A stretch of 64,000 bases of DNA from Bacteroidales bacterium (GCA_016926235.1 JAFGOZ010000716.1:9701-73700), one strand, 5' to 3'; counted from the first letter of the stretch, positions 46,215 through 55,674 are shown. The notes: a model not told the origin generated them from the sequence alone. A program made the numbers and translations.

Positions 46215-49058
46215 ATGATAATAAGAAGGATTTGTTTATGCATTGCATTTGCGACACTGCTTTTTGGTAAGACGATATTGAATGCCCAAACCCCTGTATT
46301 AAAAGTTGATCTTAATATAGGTACCAGGCAGGAAGCAGAGGTGAATGAGCCGGGTTATACTCCATGGCCTATCAATGGTGGTTTCGATTCATTGACCATA
46401 GAGGGTGTTAAGATAGCATTCAAGAATGGTTATGTGGGTTACGGCTGGTATAAAGCGGGTGTGCAGGCACCTTATTATGCAAGGGTTGCCAATGATGGAA
46501 TAACTACCAGTAACGTAGAAATGCACATCACGGGTTTGCAAAACGGTAAACACAGCCTGGTTACATTTCATAACACATTTGATAACCCGGAAACGAATAC
46601 CTTTAGTCCGATGGATGTTTATATAAATGATTCATTAGTGATAGATGACTTGGAGCTGACAAACAGGGTGTTATCTAATGATGCTGCTACAACAGTTTTC
46701 CTTGAATTTGAGGTAAAAAATAATGAACCTGTTGTTGTACGTTTTCAATCAGATCCACCAAATGAGACAGCCTCTACAATAATTACTATATGCGGATTTC
46801 GTTTAAACTCATCGGATCCAAATAAGATGATTAAGTATGCTTATCCTTCTGATTTGGATGAACATGTGGATATTGATAATGATACCTTACGCTTTTACTG
46901 GACACCGCCTTTCAATACTGTTGCGCAAGACGTTTATTTTGGAGAAAACAGAGAGGATGTTCTGCTGGCAGATACTAATTCTCCCTCATTTATAGGAAAC
47001 CTGCCAGATACCTTTTTTACGAGAAACGGATTCTACTCAATGAATTCATACTATTGGCGGGTTGATCCGATAAATTCAAGTGGGGAGAAAACAAAAGGGG
47101 ATGTATATTATTTTAAAAAAAGGATACCGGCATTTCCTGAAGCTGATGGATATGGAAAATATGCATTGGGAGGCAGAGCAGGCAAAGTGGTTTATGTAAC
47201 AAATTTAAATGACAATGGACCGGGAAGTTTTAGAGATGCAGTTGAAAATGATAGTGGACCACGTACCATACTCTTTGCTGTATCTGGTTTAATAACCTTA
47301 AATTCACGTCTGGTTATCCGCGATGATTATCTAACAGTTGCAGGTCAAACAGCACCTGGTAAAGGCATTTGTTTTCGATGGGCTCCGATAGGTGTAACCG
47401 GAGATAATCTTATAGTTCAAAATTTAAGGGTTCGGTTAGGTATTGGAGTTACATATGATGGTATGGGGCTTACAGGAGCAGAATTCAGTATTATTGACCA
47501 CTGTTCTATAAGCTGGACTATAGACGAGGCATTTAGTTCCCGTGGCGCTAAAAACATAACTTTACAAAGGACGTTAATTTCGGAAGCTTTAAATGCTGCA
47601 GGTCATTCAAATTATCCTCCAGGTGCAGAACATGGATACGCCGGAAGTATTGGAGGTGATATTGGGAGTTTTCATCACAATCTGTTAGCGCATTGTAATG
47701 GCCGTAATTGGAGTTTGGCGGGAGGTTTGGACGGGGATGGAGACTATGCCGGCAGATTGGATATTTTTAATATGTTGGTATATAATTGGGGAAGTCGTGC
47801 TACGGATGGTGGAGCCCACGAGGTGAATTTTGTGAATAATTATTATAAAAAGGGTGATGCTACCTTACAAAACACAATACTAAGAGCACAACTTGAAGGA
47901 GTTGGAGGTGGTACACAAAGCTATTATTTCAATGGTAATGTTGTGGAAAATAAGGATGGTACTTTTGCATGTGATGGAACAGACAACACTTGCTCACGTA
48001 CATATGAACTATCCAATGGGCAGATACTTGACTGGGAAGTATTTGTTGATGAACCATTCTTTCCATCTGAAGCAACGATTGATGATGCCTATTATGCTTA
48101 TAAAAAAGTGCTGTCAGATGTGGGAAGTGTACAGCCAGCTTTTGATGATCATGATATCCGTATTATCGATGAAACTTTAAATGGTAAATATTCTTTAACC
48201 GGTAGTGTTACAGGTAAAAAAGGGTTTCCTGATCATGAAAAAGATGCCGGGTACTGGGAAGTATACCCGGGATATCTGAGAGATGTCAACTGGGATACAG
48301 ACCTTGATGGCCTGCCAAATTGGTGGGAGGTTGCACATGGTTTGGACACAAATTCAGCATCTGATGATTTTTCTGAAACCAATGCGGACCTTGATCTCAA
48401 TGGATATACCAATCTTGAAGAGTATTTACAATGGATGGACAGGCCACATTATTTTTTAAACAATACAGATAACATTACATTTGATTTATCTGATTATACC
48501 AGGGGATTTACCAATTCTCCGGTATTCGAAATTACCAACATCCTAAATGGCGATGCAATCCTTGAATCCGGAACCTCTTTGGTAACCTTCACACCTTCTG
48601 TAAATGGTCTGGGTGAACTGGAATTTAATGTAGTTGATGAAGATGCTTCTTCAATGACACGGAAAATTGGTTTTTATAAAGGGCAAATACTTGGTGATTC
48701 GATGTTTACCTATACGTATTTGCTTGACCGTGCTGGTACTATGATGGTTACAGTTGATTCTGTTAATACTGTCACCCCGGTAACCAATATTGCATTTATG
48801 CCGGCAGATGATATAATCCATATTTATCCCAATCCAGCATATGATATACTGAATATCTCTTTAAAATCTTATGAAAAATCCAGTATTGAATATAATATTA
48901 TGGATATGACCGGAAGGTATGTATATAACGGACAGACCCCGATTTTCTCATCTGATAATCAAATGCAAATCAATGTTTCAGGGCTTCCTGCAGGATTATA
49001 TTTATTGAATATTTATAATTCTGAATTTCGAAAAACGATCCGGTTTATTAAGGAATAA
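46215..49058 (+). CDS. PL1-like protein with malectin-like N-terminus, altered active site, T9SS tail
   Basis: This 947-residue secreted protein has a signal peptide to about residue 24. A beta-sandwich of possible malectin or CBM type covers about 25-200. An Fn3-like linker (about 210-305, RFYWTPPFNTVAQDVYFG) leads to the PL1 domain at about 310-720. The hallmarks are present: EADGYGKYALGGRAG, TNLNDNGPGSFRDAV, TVAGQTAPGKGIC and DHCSISWTIDEAFSS. The SRNPR motif of its neighbours is replaced by GRNWSLAGG (Arg497 kept, Pro and second Arg lost). A DTDLDGLPNWWE repeat and a T9SS domain (YPNPAYDILNIS) follow. Activity may be changed or lost. It is the last gene of the pectin locus. Confidence 0.88.
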   Translation: MIIRRICLCIAFATLLFGKTILNAQTPVLKVDLNIGTRQEAEVNEPGYTPWPINGGFDSLTIEGVKIAFKNGYVGYGWYKAGVQAPYYARVANDGITTSNVEMHITGLQNGKHSLVTFHNTFDNPETNTFSPMDVYINDSLVIDDLELTNRVLSNDAATTVFLEFEVKNNEPVVVRFQSDPPNETASTIITICGFRLNSSDPNKMIKYAYPSDLDEHVDIDNDTLRFYWTPPFNTVAQDVYFGENREDVLLADTNSPSFIGNLPDTFFTRNGFYSMNSYYWRVDPINSSGEKTKGDVYYFKKRIPAFPEADGYGKYALGGRAGKVVYVTNLNDNGPGSFRDAVENDSGPRTILFAVSGLITLNSRLVIRDDYLTVAGQTAPGKGICFRWAPIGVTGDNLIVQNLRVRLGIGVTYDGMGLTGAEFSIIDHCSISWTIDEAFSSRGAKNITLQRTLISEALNAAGHSNYPPGAEHGYAGSIGGDIGSFHHNLLAHCNGRNWSLAGGLDGDGDYAGRLDIFNMLVYNWGSRATDGGAHEVNFVNNYYKKGDATLQNTILRAQLEGVGGGTQSYYFNGNVVENKDGTFACDGTDNTCSRTYELSNGQILDWEVFVDEPFFPSEATIDDAYYAYKKVLSDVGSVQPAFDDHDIRIIDETLNGKYSLTGSVTGKKGFPDHEKDAGYWEVYPGYLRDVNWDTDLDGLPNWWEVAHGLDTNSASDDFSETNADLDLNGYTNLEEYLQWMDRPHYFLNNTDNITFDLSDYTRGFTNSPVFEITNILNGDAILESGTSLVTFTPSVNGLGELEFNVVDEDASSMTRKIGFYKGQILGDSMFTYTYLLDRAGTMMVTVDSVNTVTPVTNIAFMPADDIIHIYPNPAYDILNISLKSYEKSSIEYNIMDMTGRYVYNGQTPIFSSDNQMQINVSGLPAGLYLLNIYNSEFRKTIRFIKE

Positions 49059-49196
49059 TAACTTAAAGATAATTCTAGTTGATATTAGGTCAATATCAAA
49101 GATATTTGAAAGTGTATTCAAGCTACCTTTGTTCCTAATTGTATCGAAAGCAATATCCTGGTTTAAACCTTGTGATTTTTAAGTACGATAATTTTT

Positions 49197-49204
49197 TATT
49201 TTTG
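49197..49204 (+). promoter_or_regulatory. -7 box (TATTTTTG) for the ceramidase-like gene
   Basis: TATTTTTG fits the TAnnTTTG consensus, with TTG 23 bases upstream, and lies 21 bp before the ATG at 49226. Its position supports that ATG over the in-frame TTG at 49139, which would be upstream of the promoter. Confidence 0.5.
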
Positions 49205-49225
49205 TATCTGCAAAAATCAATATCT

Positions 49226-49882
49226 ATGAAACCTGTCTATTGCGAACAACCAACTTTTTCAGGCTTTTTTGAACCGGTCAATACACTTACAAACCTTATT
49301 TTCATCATTGCAGCCATCTATTTATTCATTTCTTTAAAACGAAGAAACCAACTTGACTCTAAAGCCATTTATTTAACCATTGTGTTGATATGTATAGGAT
49401 TGGGAAGTGCTTCGTGGCATGTTTACAGATCAACTTTAACCTTTATATGTGATTCTTTACCTATTGCTATTTTCGTAGCTTCGTTTCTCTGGTTTTATCT
49501 GGCATTGACGGTAAAGAAAATAATATACCGAATCCTGTTTTTTATAGGATTTTTCTTATTTATCGTTGGATTATCCATACTTTTCAAACAATACGATAAT
49601 TCAGACGCAATAGGGAATGGGGGATTGAAATATCTGGCTGCCATAGGCTATTTTGGATTGCTTCAAGTTTATAATATGTATCATAAAAGAGAATTGATTG
49701 CAAAATCGTTACTGACTGTATTACTTTTTGTTATTTCTTTCATTTTCAGGCAGACTGATCTGGTATTTTGTGATAAAATTGTATTTGGGACCCATTTTTT
49801 ATGGCATATTTTCATTGCTGTAGTGTTGTATATGTTTGTCAGGTTATTATACCCCGGCAAACTAAAGGAGATTGTTGTCTGA
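49226..49882 (+). CDS. Ceramidase-like seven-helix membrane protein (CREST superfamily)
   Basis: This is a 218-residue integral membrane protein with about seven hydrophobic helices. It begins MKPVYCEQPTFSGFFEPVNTLTNL, a typical start of bacterial ceramidase-domain proteins (YCE, EP.NT). It has SASWHVYRSTLTFICDSLPI and THFLWHIFIA, which carry the His and Asp residues expected to bind zinc in alkaline ceramidase and related hydrolases. Bacteroidota make sphingolipids, so an amide-hydrolysing role on ceramide-like lipids is plausible but unproven. An upstream TTG at 49139 would extend the frame; the ATG is preferred because of the homologous start and the promoter box at 49197. Confidence 0.8.
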   Translation: MKPVYCEQPTFSGFFEPVNTLTNLIFIIAAIYLFISLKRRNQLDSKAIYLTIVLICIGLGSASWHVYRSTLTFICDSLPIAIFVASFLWFYLALTVKKIIYRILFFIGFFLFIVGLSILFKQYDNSDAIGNGGLKYLAAIGYFGLLQVYNMYHKRELIAKSLLTVLLFVISFIFRQTDLVFCDKIVFGTHFLWHIFIAVVLYMFVRLLYPGKLKEIVV

Positions 49883-49917
49883 AATTTTTTGTATTTTAGT
49901 AGTAATAAGAAAAACAT

Positions 49918-51450
49918 ATGAAACAGTTAACCATTCTTTTATTTGCAGCAGTATTTTATCATCATGTTGATGCACAGGTATTTGTAGATAAATTTGATAA
50001 ACCTGATACAAGCAGGCATTTTTATTGTGGAAATAGTATAATTGAAAAGCCTGAGAAATTCTATGAAATCGGGAATGGCAAAATGTCGGTTAATAACAAG
50101 GATAAAGCAAAAACGATGTACATCCTTTACAACAATGCTATTGATCCGGATTCTATTATTGAAATATATACACAGATTGAACTATTAAAAGGTAGCGGAT
50201 CCATAGGCATTTACACAGGATTACGCTGTTATAATTTTGTAATACATCCATATGGAAAATGGGAGAATCCTGATTGTTTCAGGGGACATTTTTATAATAA
50301 AGTAGATGATATCCCTGAAAATGAACTGGACACAAAAAACTCACGTTTTTTTGATATTTATGTCAGTATTAGAAAATTCAGCGCAACCGAAAATGAGATA
50401 GAGATCAGGGTTAATGGGAAAGATTTGGGTTATGGAATATTTGAAAAGATGGATAAAAACATTGAACAGGGCTTTATTATCCCTCCTTCAACAGAGGCTG
50501 TAATCCATTCATTTAAGCTGGATGCGTTCTTTATGAACCAATATAATCCTGATGACCTGGTCACAAAGGGCATCATGTTGGTTGGCCTAAAAAAATTTAA
50601 CGATGCCAGAGAAGTATTTGAAAAATCCCTGAAGCTGAAGCCTGAAAATGGACTTGCCTGGCATTGTCTGGCCGAATGTTTGTTAAGACTCAACGAGTTT
50701 GAGCATGTTTGTGAGTACTATGATAATGCTATAAAGTGTAATTTTTCAATTTCAATTGAAAGGAAAGAAATCGTTTGTAATGAGATGGAATATTTCAGTA
50801 CCGGATACAAACTTTTAAAACAAAGCTCATATAATGAAGCCTTAAAGGAGTTCAATAAAGCACAAACGGCAAATCCTGATTTTGGTAAAATTTACGTTTA
50901 CAGGAGTATTTGTTATATGTATCTCGACGAAAATGAAAAAGCCTTACAAGACATGGATAAAGCTATGAAGTATGAGGAAAATAAGTATTTTATGGATACC
51001 CTCTATTTTGTCAGAAGCCTGGTAAATACCAATCGAAATTACATTCTGGCTGCAATAGATGACCTGACAAAATGTACGGAGCTAAATCCGGAATACGGCC
51101 TGGCCTACAGAAACAGGGGAATACTTTATATAAAGGAAAAGGAATTTAATAAAGCATATGAAGATTTAAATCGCTATTTATCCGATTATGATAAAAAAGA
51201 TGAGTTTGCCAACTATGGGATGGGTCGCGTTAAGTATGCGAAAGGAGACTATCATGATGCTGTTCTGTATTTTAATACCGGATTACAGCCACAGCCAGCG
51301 TACCAAAAAGATTATTACTATTATCGTGGGCAAGCCTACCTGTATCAATATAAATATGAGCAGGGTTGCAATGATATCAGGAAGGCAAAAGACATGGGAC
51401 ATGAGGGTGCGATAATCGTTTTTAAAGATAAGTGTATGGAATATAGGTAA
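49918..51450 (+). CDS. Exported TPR protein with N-terminal beta-sandwich domain
   Basis: This 510-residue protein has a signal peptide to about residue 19 (VDAQ). Residues 20-205 look like a laminin-G or DUF1080-like beta-sandwich (FVDKFDKPDTSRHFYCG, then KGSGSIGIYTGLRCYNFVI). The rest contains at least seven tetratricopeptide repeats, for example FEKSLKLKPENGLAWHCLAECL and FNKAQTANPDFGKIYVYRSICY. It is probably periplasmic and mediates protein contacts. The function is unknown. It starts 35 bp after the ceramidase-like gene and may share its transcript. Confidence 0.8.
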   Translation: MKQLTILLFAAVFYHHVDAQVFVDKFDKPDTSRHFYCGNSIIEKPEKFYEIGNGKMSVNNKDKAKTMYILYNNAIDPDSIIEIYTQIELLKGSGSIGIYTGLRCYNFVIHPYGKWENPDCFRGHFYNKVDDIPENELDTKNSRFFDIYVSIRKFSATENEIEIRVNGKDLGYGIFEKMDKNIEQGFIIPPSTEAVIHSFKLDAFFMNQYNPDDLVTKGIMLVGLKKFNDAREVFEKSLKLKPENGLAWHCLAECLLRLNEFEHVCEYYDNAIKCNFSISIERKEIVCNEMEYFSTGYKLLKQSSYNEALKEFNKAQTANPDFGKIYVYRSICYMYLDENEKALQDMDKAMKYEENKYFMDTLYFVRSLVNTNRNYILAAIDDLTKCTELNPEYGLAYRNRGILYIKEKEFNKAYEDLNRYLSDYDKKDEFANYGMGRVKYAKGDYHDAVLYFNTGLQPQPAYQKDYYYYRGQAYLYQYKYEQGCNDIRKAKDMGHEGAIIVFKDKCMEYR

Positions 51451-51510
51451 ATAAAGCTATAATATTTTCAAATAATTATTCATTGAGCATTTATAAGTAC
51501 AACATTTAAT

Positions 51511-52899
51511 TTACTTTCCGATACAGAATTTCGCAAAAATGTTTCCCAATACCTCGTCAGTAGTGATTTCTCCGGTAATTTCACCCAGAAAATGGAGGGT
51601 CTGGCGAATATCCATAGCAATAAAGTCGGAGGATATGCCGGAATCCATTCCTATTAAAGCCCTTTTTATTGCTTCTGAGGCATTTTTAAGTGCTTCATAA
51701 TGACGAACATTGGTTATTACTACATCGTTGTCCTCAATGCTTTGTAAATGGGCTGATTGTAAAAGCTGGGTGATAAGTTGGTCAATATGCTGGTGCTTTT
51801 TGGCTGAAATGGACAGGATAGGATAGGAAATATCGTTTGTCAGCTGTTGAATCTTTTGGTTTATTTCTTTATCATCAAGGGTGTCGACCTTATTAAGGAT
51901 AACAATTATATCCTGATCTGCTGAAATATTTATCTGTTCAACCTGTTTCTTTATTTCTTCTATATTCTCCTTTATATCCGCAAGAATAAGTATAATGCGT
52001 GCCTGCTTAACTTTTTCAAGAGTACGTTCAATACCCATAGTTTCTATTACATCCCTTGTCTCACGTAAACCTGCTGTGTCTATAAAACGGAAAAGAATAC
52101 CGTGAAGGGAGATGGTGTCTTCAATTACATCTCTTGTAGTCCCGGGTATTTCACTAACGATGGCTTTTTCTTCGTTAAGCAGAAGATTCAGCAGCGTTGA
52201 TTTACCTACATTGGTTTTACCTACGATGGATACCGGAATACCATTTTTTATTGCATTTCCGGTGCTAAAGCTATCTACAAGTTTTTCCAGCAACAAATCA
52301 ACTTCCATAATCAATTTTCGTAATTCATTACGGTCAGCAAATTCTAAGTCTTCTTCACTGAAGTCCAGCTCTAGCTCAAGAAGGCTCGTGAAATCCAGCA
52401 ACTTGGATCGCAATATAAGTATCTGATTGGAAACACCACCCTTCATCTGGTTTATAGCCAGGCGATGGGAAGCTTCGCTGGAAGAGGCTATAAGATCAGC
52501 TACTGCTTCTGACTGTGAAAGATCCAGTTTGCCATTTACAAAAGCACGCATGGTAAATTCGCCGGACTTTGCCAATACAGCTCCCCGGTTCACGAGTAAT
52601 TGCAATAATTTTTGCTGTATATACAACGATCCATGACAGGATATCTCAATAATATCCTCTCCCGTGTAGGAGTGGGGTGCTTTGAAAAAGCTTACAAGTA
52701 CTTCATCTAAAACAATTTCACTATCCTTTATTGTACCGTAAGTAATAGTGTTAGGTTTAATATCGGTGTTATTGGAAGCAGGTGTAAATATTTGTGCAAT
52801 AACATTTAAAGCCTCCGGACCGCTAAGCCGGATAAGCGCAATGGCGCCATTACCAGCGGGGGTTGAAATGGCACATATGGTAGTTGATTGATGTTGCAT
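51511..52899 (-). CDS. mnmE: tRNA modification GTPase MnmE
   Basis: This 462-residue GTPase works with MnmG to make the 5-carboxymethylaminomethyl group on wobble uridine 34 of certain tRNAs. It has the formyl-THF-binding N-terminal domain (TICAISTPAGNGAIALIRLSG). In the inserted G domain, G1 is GKTNVGKS (residues 227-234), followed by EIPGTTRDVIED and DTAGLRET, with NKVD as G4. The invariant C-terminal CIGK motif supplies the catalytic cysteine. Length is normal. The start codon is only 4 bases from a TATATTTG box on the minus strand, so the mRNA may be almost leaderless. It is convergent with the TPR gene and divergent from sucD. Confidence 0.98.
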   Translation of the reverse strand: MQHQSTTICAISTPAGNGAIALIRLSGPEALNVIAQIFTPASNNTDIKPNTITYGTIKDSEIVLDEVLVSFFKAPHSYTGEDIIEISCHGSLYIQQKLLQLLVNRGAVLAKSGEFTMRAFVNGKLDLSQSEAVADLIASSSEASHRLAINQMKGGVSNQILILRSKLLDFTSLLELELDFSEEDLEFADRNELRKLIMEVDLLLEKLVDSFSTGNAIKNGIPVSIVGKTNVGKSTLLNLLLNEEKAIVSEIPGTTRDVIEDTISLHGILFRFIDTAGLRETRDVIETMGIERTLEKVKQARIILILADIKENIEEIKKQVEQINISADQDIIVILNKVDTLDDKEINQKIQQLTNDISYPILSISAKKHQHIDQLITQLLQSAHLQSIEDNDVVITNVRHYEALKNASEAIKRALIGMDSGISSDFIAMDIRQTLHFLGEITGEITTDEVLGNIFAKFCIGK

Positions 52900-52903
52900 G
52901 GTG

Positions 52904-52911
52904 CAAATATA
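52904..52911 (-). promoter_or_regulatory. -7-like box (TATATTTG) directly before mnmE
   Basis: On the minus strand TATATTTG ends four bases before the mnmE ATG. A transcript from it would have almost no leader. The -33 region has no clear TTTG. It may be a true promoter for a leaderless message or a chance match. Confidence 0.3.
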
Positions 52912-52960
52912 GAGATTTTGAACATATTTCTTATTTCTTTATAATCAAAGAGACAGAACA

Positions 52961-52988
52961 CTAATAGCCAATAGCTAAAAGCTAATGT
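52961..52988. repeat. Intergenic AGCTATTGGC-type repeat, copy 1
   Basis: CTAATAGCCAATAGCTAAAAGC is the first of four related short repeats built from the words TAGCTA, AATAGC and GCCAAT. It lies between mnmE and sucD, which are divergent. The others are at 53951, 54811 and 55675. Confidence 0.5.
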
Positions 52989-53082
52989 CTGTTATAATCC
53001 AATAATTTCAAAAAAAACAAAACAAAATATCCCCAAAAGAGTTATTTTTATAAATCAAACAGAAAACAAAAAATCCTTATAA

Positions 53083-53955
53083 ATGAGCGTATTGGTAAAT
53101 AAAGACTCGAAAGTGCTGATTCAGGGATTTACCGGAAGCGAAGGTACCTTTCATGCAAGTCAAATGATAGAATACGGAACAAAGGTTGTTGGCGGTGTTA
53201 CACCTGGCAAAGGAGGGCAGGAACATCTTGGTCTTCCTGTGTTTAACACGGTTACTAAAGCCGTTAAAGTCACTGGCGCAGATGTGTCTGTTATTTTTGT
53301 GCCACCTGCCTTCGCAGCTGATGCAATACTCGAAGCTGCTGAGGCCGGAATAAAAGTGATCGTTGCCATTACCGAAGGTATTCCAATAAATGATATGATT
53401 TACGTAAAAGCATATATTGATAAAACAGGGGCAAGGTTGATAGGTCCTAATTGTCCTGGTATTATAACTCCGGATGAAGCCAAGATAGGCATTATGCCTG
53501 GCTTTATCCATAAAAAGGGTTCTATAGGAATAGTGTCTCGTTCAGGCACCTTGACATATGAAGCTGTTGATCAGATTACCAAAATTGGCCTGGGGCAATC
53601 TACCTGCATTGGTATTGGTGGAGATCCAATTATTGGTACAAGCATACTGGATGCTGTAAAGCTTTTTATGGCAGATAAAGAAACTGAAGGTATTATTATG
53701 ATCGGTGAAATTGGAGGGGGCATGGAAAGTGAAGCTGCCCGTTGGATTAGAGAGAATGGCACCAAGCCTGTAGTAGGCTTCATTGCGGGCAAAACAGCTC
53801 CCAAGGGTCGTCGTATGGGGCATGCAGGAGCTATTATTGGAGGCAAGGATGATACAGCAGCTGCCAAAATGAAGGTCATGCGCGAGTGTGGCATTCATGT
53901 AGTAGATTCACCTGCTGATATCGGAACTGCAATGAAGAAATTAATTGGGAATTAG
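53083..53955 (+). CDS. sucD: Succinyl-CoA synthetase (ADP-forming) alpha subunit
   Basis: This 290-residue cytoplasmic subunit binds CoA and carries the phospho-histidine of the reaction succinate + CoA + ATP. The CoA-binding N-terminal domain begins [21 protein letters not shown]. The conserved [20 protein letters not shown] and [12 protein letters not shown] blocks follow. His247 lies in [13 protein letters not shown], the phosphorylated site. Its beta-subunit partner sucC is not in the window. It has its own short intergenic regions on both sides; its stop codon overlaps a copy of the intergenic repeat. Confidence 0.97.
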   Translation: MSVLVNKDSKVLIQGFTGSEGTFHASQMIEYGTKVVGGVTPGKGGQEHLGLPVFNTVTKAVKVTGADVSVIFVPPAFAADAILEAAEAGIKVIVAITEGIPINDMIYVKAYIDKTGARLIGPNCPGIITPDEAKIGIMPGFIHKKGSIGIVSRSGTLTYEAVDQITKIGLGQSTCIGIGGDPIIGTSILDAVKLFMADKETEGIIMIGEIGGGMESEAARWIRENGTKPVVGFIAGKTAPKGRRMGHAGAIIGGKDDTAAAKMKVMRECGIHVVDSPADIGTAMKKLIGN

Positions 53956-53974
53956 CTACTAGCTATTGTTAATG
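53951..53974. repeat. Intergenic AGCTATT-type repeat, copy 2
   Basis: ATTAGCTACTAGCTATTG begins within the last codons of sucD and supplies its stop codon (TAG at 53953). It belongs to the repeat family seen at 52961, 54811 and 55675. Confidence 0.5.
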
Positions 53975-54038
53975 TAAAATGTTTTTTTAAAAAATAAATG
54001 AGAAGGAAGCACATAATAATCTGGTTAATTATAAATTT

Positions 54039-54779
54039 ATGAAAGGTACTATACATCAGGCCATTGAATGGATAAAGAGCTCAAAACATACTACGGCTTT
54101 TACAGGTGCAGGTATTTCTGTTGAAAGCGGCATACCACCTTTTAGAGGACCGCATGGTTTATGGAATAAGTATGATCCACAATGCCTGGATTTAAACTAT
54201 TTCGACAAGCATCCTGAAAAAGCATGGCCTGTGATAAAGGAGATATTCTATGATTTCTTTGATGTAGCCCGTCCAAATAAGGCCCATGATGCACTGGCAA
54301 GAATGGAGGCAGCAGGATTATTAAATGCCGTTATTACACAGAATATAGATAACCTTCACCAGGAAGCAGGAAGTAAGACAGTATATGAATTTCATGGTAA
54401 CTCTAAACGACTGGTATGCAGAAAATGCAATAAATACTATAAAGTTAAGCATGAAACATTTGCGGTTGTTCCTCCCAAATGTGAATGTGGCACAATTCTT
54501 AAGCCTGATTTCATTTTTTTTGGAGAGATGATACCAGAAGAAGCGAACATGAAATCATTTATGGAAGCTGATATGGCTGAAGTTTTCATCATGATCGGTA
54601 CAACAGGCGAGGTAATGCCCGCTAATATACTTCCCCGTGTGGCTAAAAAACACGGTGCAAAAATCATAGAGGTAAATACGAGCCTATCAGCATATACAGA
54701 TACAGTAACTGATATTTTTCTCCAGGGTAAAGCTACAGAAATCATGTGGGACATTATAAAAGGACTTGATCTTGCTTGA
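54039..54779 (+). CDS. cobB: NAD-dependent protein deacylase (sirtuin, CobB type)
   Basis: This 246-residue cytoplasmic sirtuin removes acyl groups from lysine using NAD. It has the Rossmann motif GAGISVESGIPPFRG, the catalytic TQNIDNLH with His107 and two zinc cysteine pairs (Cys127/Cys130 in CRKC, Cys148/Cys150 in CECG). The later GTTGEVMPANILP and VNTSLS segments bind NAD. Target specificity is not given by sequence. It lies between sucD and fabG, each separated by repeat-bearing gaps, so it is probably a single-gene unit. Confidence 0.95.
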   Translation: MKGTIHQAIEWIKSSKHTTAFTGAGISVESGIPPFRGPHGLWNKYDPQCLDLNYFDKHPEKAWPVIKEIFYDFFDVARPNKAHDALARMEAAGLLNAVITQNIDNLHQEAGSKTVYEFHGNSKRLVCRKCNKYYKVKHETFAVVPPKCECGTILKPDFIFFGEMIPEEANMKSFMEADMAEVFIMIGTTGEVMPANILPRVAKKHGAKIIEVNTSLSAYTDTVTDIFLQGKATEIMWDIIKGLDLA

Positions 54780-54810
54780 ATCATATAATTAAGGTAAAAT
54801 GAACTTTTAA

Positions 54811-54840
54811 TGGCTAACAGCCAATTGCTAATAGCTCACA
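54811..54840. repeat. Intergenic AGCTATT-type repeat, copy 3
   Basis: TGGCTAACAGCCAATTGCTA followed by ATAGCTCACA is related to copies 1, 2 and 4. It begins 32 bp after the sirtuin stop. It contains the inner inverted repeat GGCTaacAGCC. Confidence 0.5.
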
Positions 54841-54888
54841 TTTTAAGATTTATACTCTTCAAATAGTAAAAAAATATAGAACTTTCCT

Positions 54889-54896
54889 TATTTTTG
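54889..54896 (+). promoter_or_regulatory. -7 box (TATTTTTG) for fabG
   Basis: TATTTTTG matches the TAnnTTTG element and lies 27 bp before the start codon at 54924. The -33 region is not clear. Distance and match support a fabG promoter. Confidence 0.45.
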
Positions 54897-54923
54897 TCAA
54901 CCAATTCATAAAAACCATATATA

Positions 54924-55670
54924 ATGAAATTATTAGAAGGAAAAACCGCAATTGTAACCGGTGCTGCAAGGGGCATTGGAAAAGCTATCGCTCTTCGTTT
55001 TGCTGAAGAAGGATGTAATGTCGCTATTACAGATCTCGAATATAATGACGTGATGAAGGCCACCGAAAAAGAGGTTGCTGCTTTTGGTGGGAAAGTAAAG
55101 TGTTACGCATCCAATGCTGCAAATTTTGAAGAAACACAAAAAGTTGTCGATGAGATTGCAAATGATTTTGGTCGTATAGATATTCTTGTGAATAATGCAG
55201 GTATTACAAAAGATGGCGCACTAAAAAGAATGACTGAAGATCAATGGGATATAGTCATAGCTGTTAACCTGAAATCTGTTTTTAACTTTACTAAAGCTGT
55301 TCAACCAGTGATGTGGAAACAAGCAGGAGGTAGTATCATCAATATGAGTTCCGTTGTAGGTGTTTCCGGAAATGCAAATCAATGCAATTACTCTGCATCA
55401 AAAGCAGGTATCATCGGTTTTACCAAATCAGCTGCAAAAGAAATGGGTGTAAGAGGTATACGTAACAATGCAATTGCACCGGGTTTTATTATTACTGAAA
55501 TGACAGGTGTTCTTCCTGAAGAGGTGAAAAAAGACTGGGAGAGTAAGATACCCATGCGTCGTGGTGGTTTGCCTGAGGAAGTTGCCAATACTTGTGTTTA
55601 CCTGGGTTCTGATCTTTCAAGCTATATTACTGGTCAGGTTATTAATGTTTGTGGCGGGATGAACACATAA
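54924..55670 (+). CDS. fabG: 3-oxoacyl-[acyl-carrier-protein] reductase
   Basis: This 248-residue short-chain dehydrogenase reduces beta-ketoacyl-ACP with NADPH in fatty acid elongation. The cofactor motif TGAARGIGKA and the NNAG strand are present. The active-site residues are Ser in NMSSVVG and Tyr156/Lys160 (NYSASKAG). The C-terminal region has NAIAPGFIITEMTGVLPEEV and ends SYITGQVINVCGGMNT, close to known FabG proteins. Other SDR specificities cannot be excluded because no other fatty acid gene is adjacent. Confidence 0.92.
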   Translation: MKLLEGKTAIVTGAARGIGKAIALRFAEEGCNVAITDLEYNDVMKATEKEVAAFGGKVKCYASNAANFEETQKVVDEIANDFGRIDILVNNAGITKDGALKRMTEDQWDIVIAVNLKSVFNFTKAVQPVMWKQAGGSIINMSSVVGVSGNANQCNYSASKAGIIGFTKSAAKEMGVRGIRNNAIAPGFIITEMTGVLPEEVKKDWESKIPMRRGGLPEEVANTCVYLGSDLSSYITGQVINVCGGMNT

Positions 55671-55674
55671 GATT

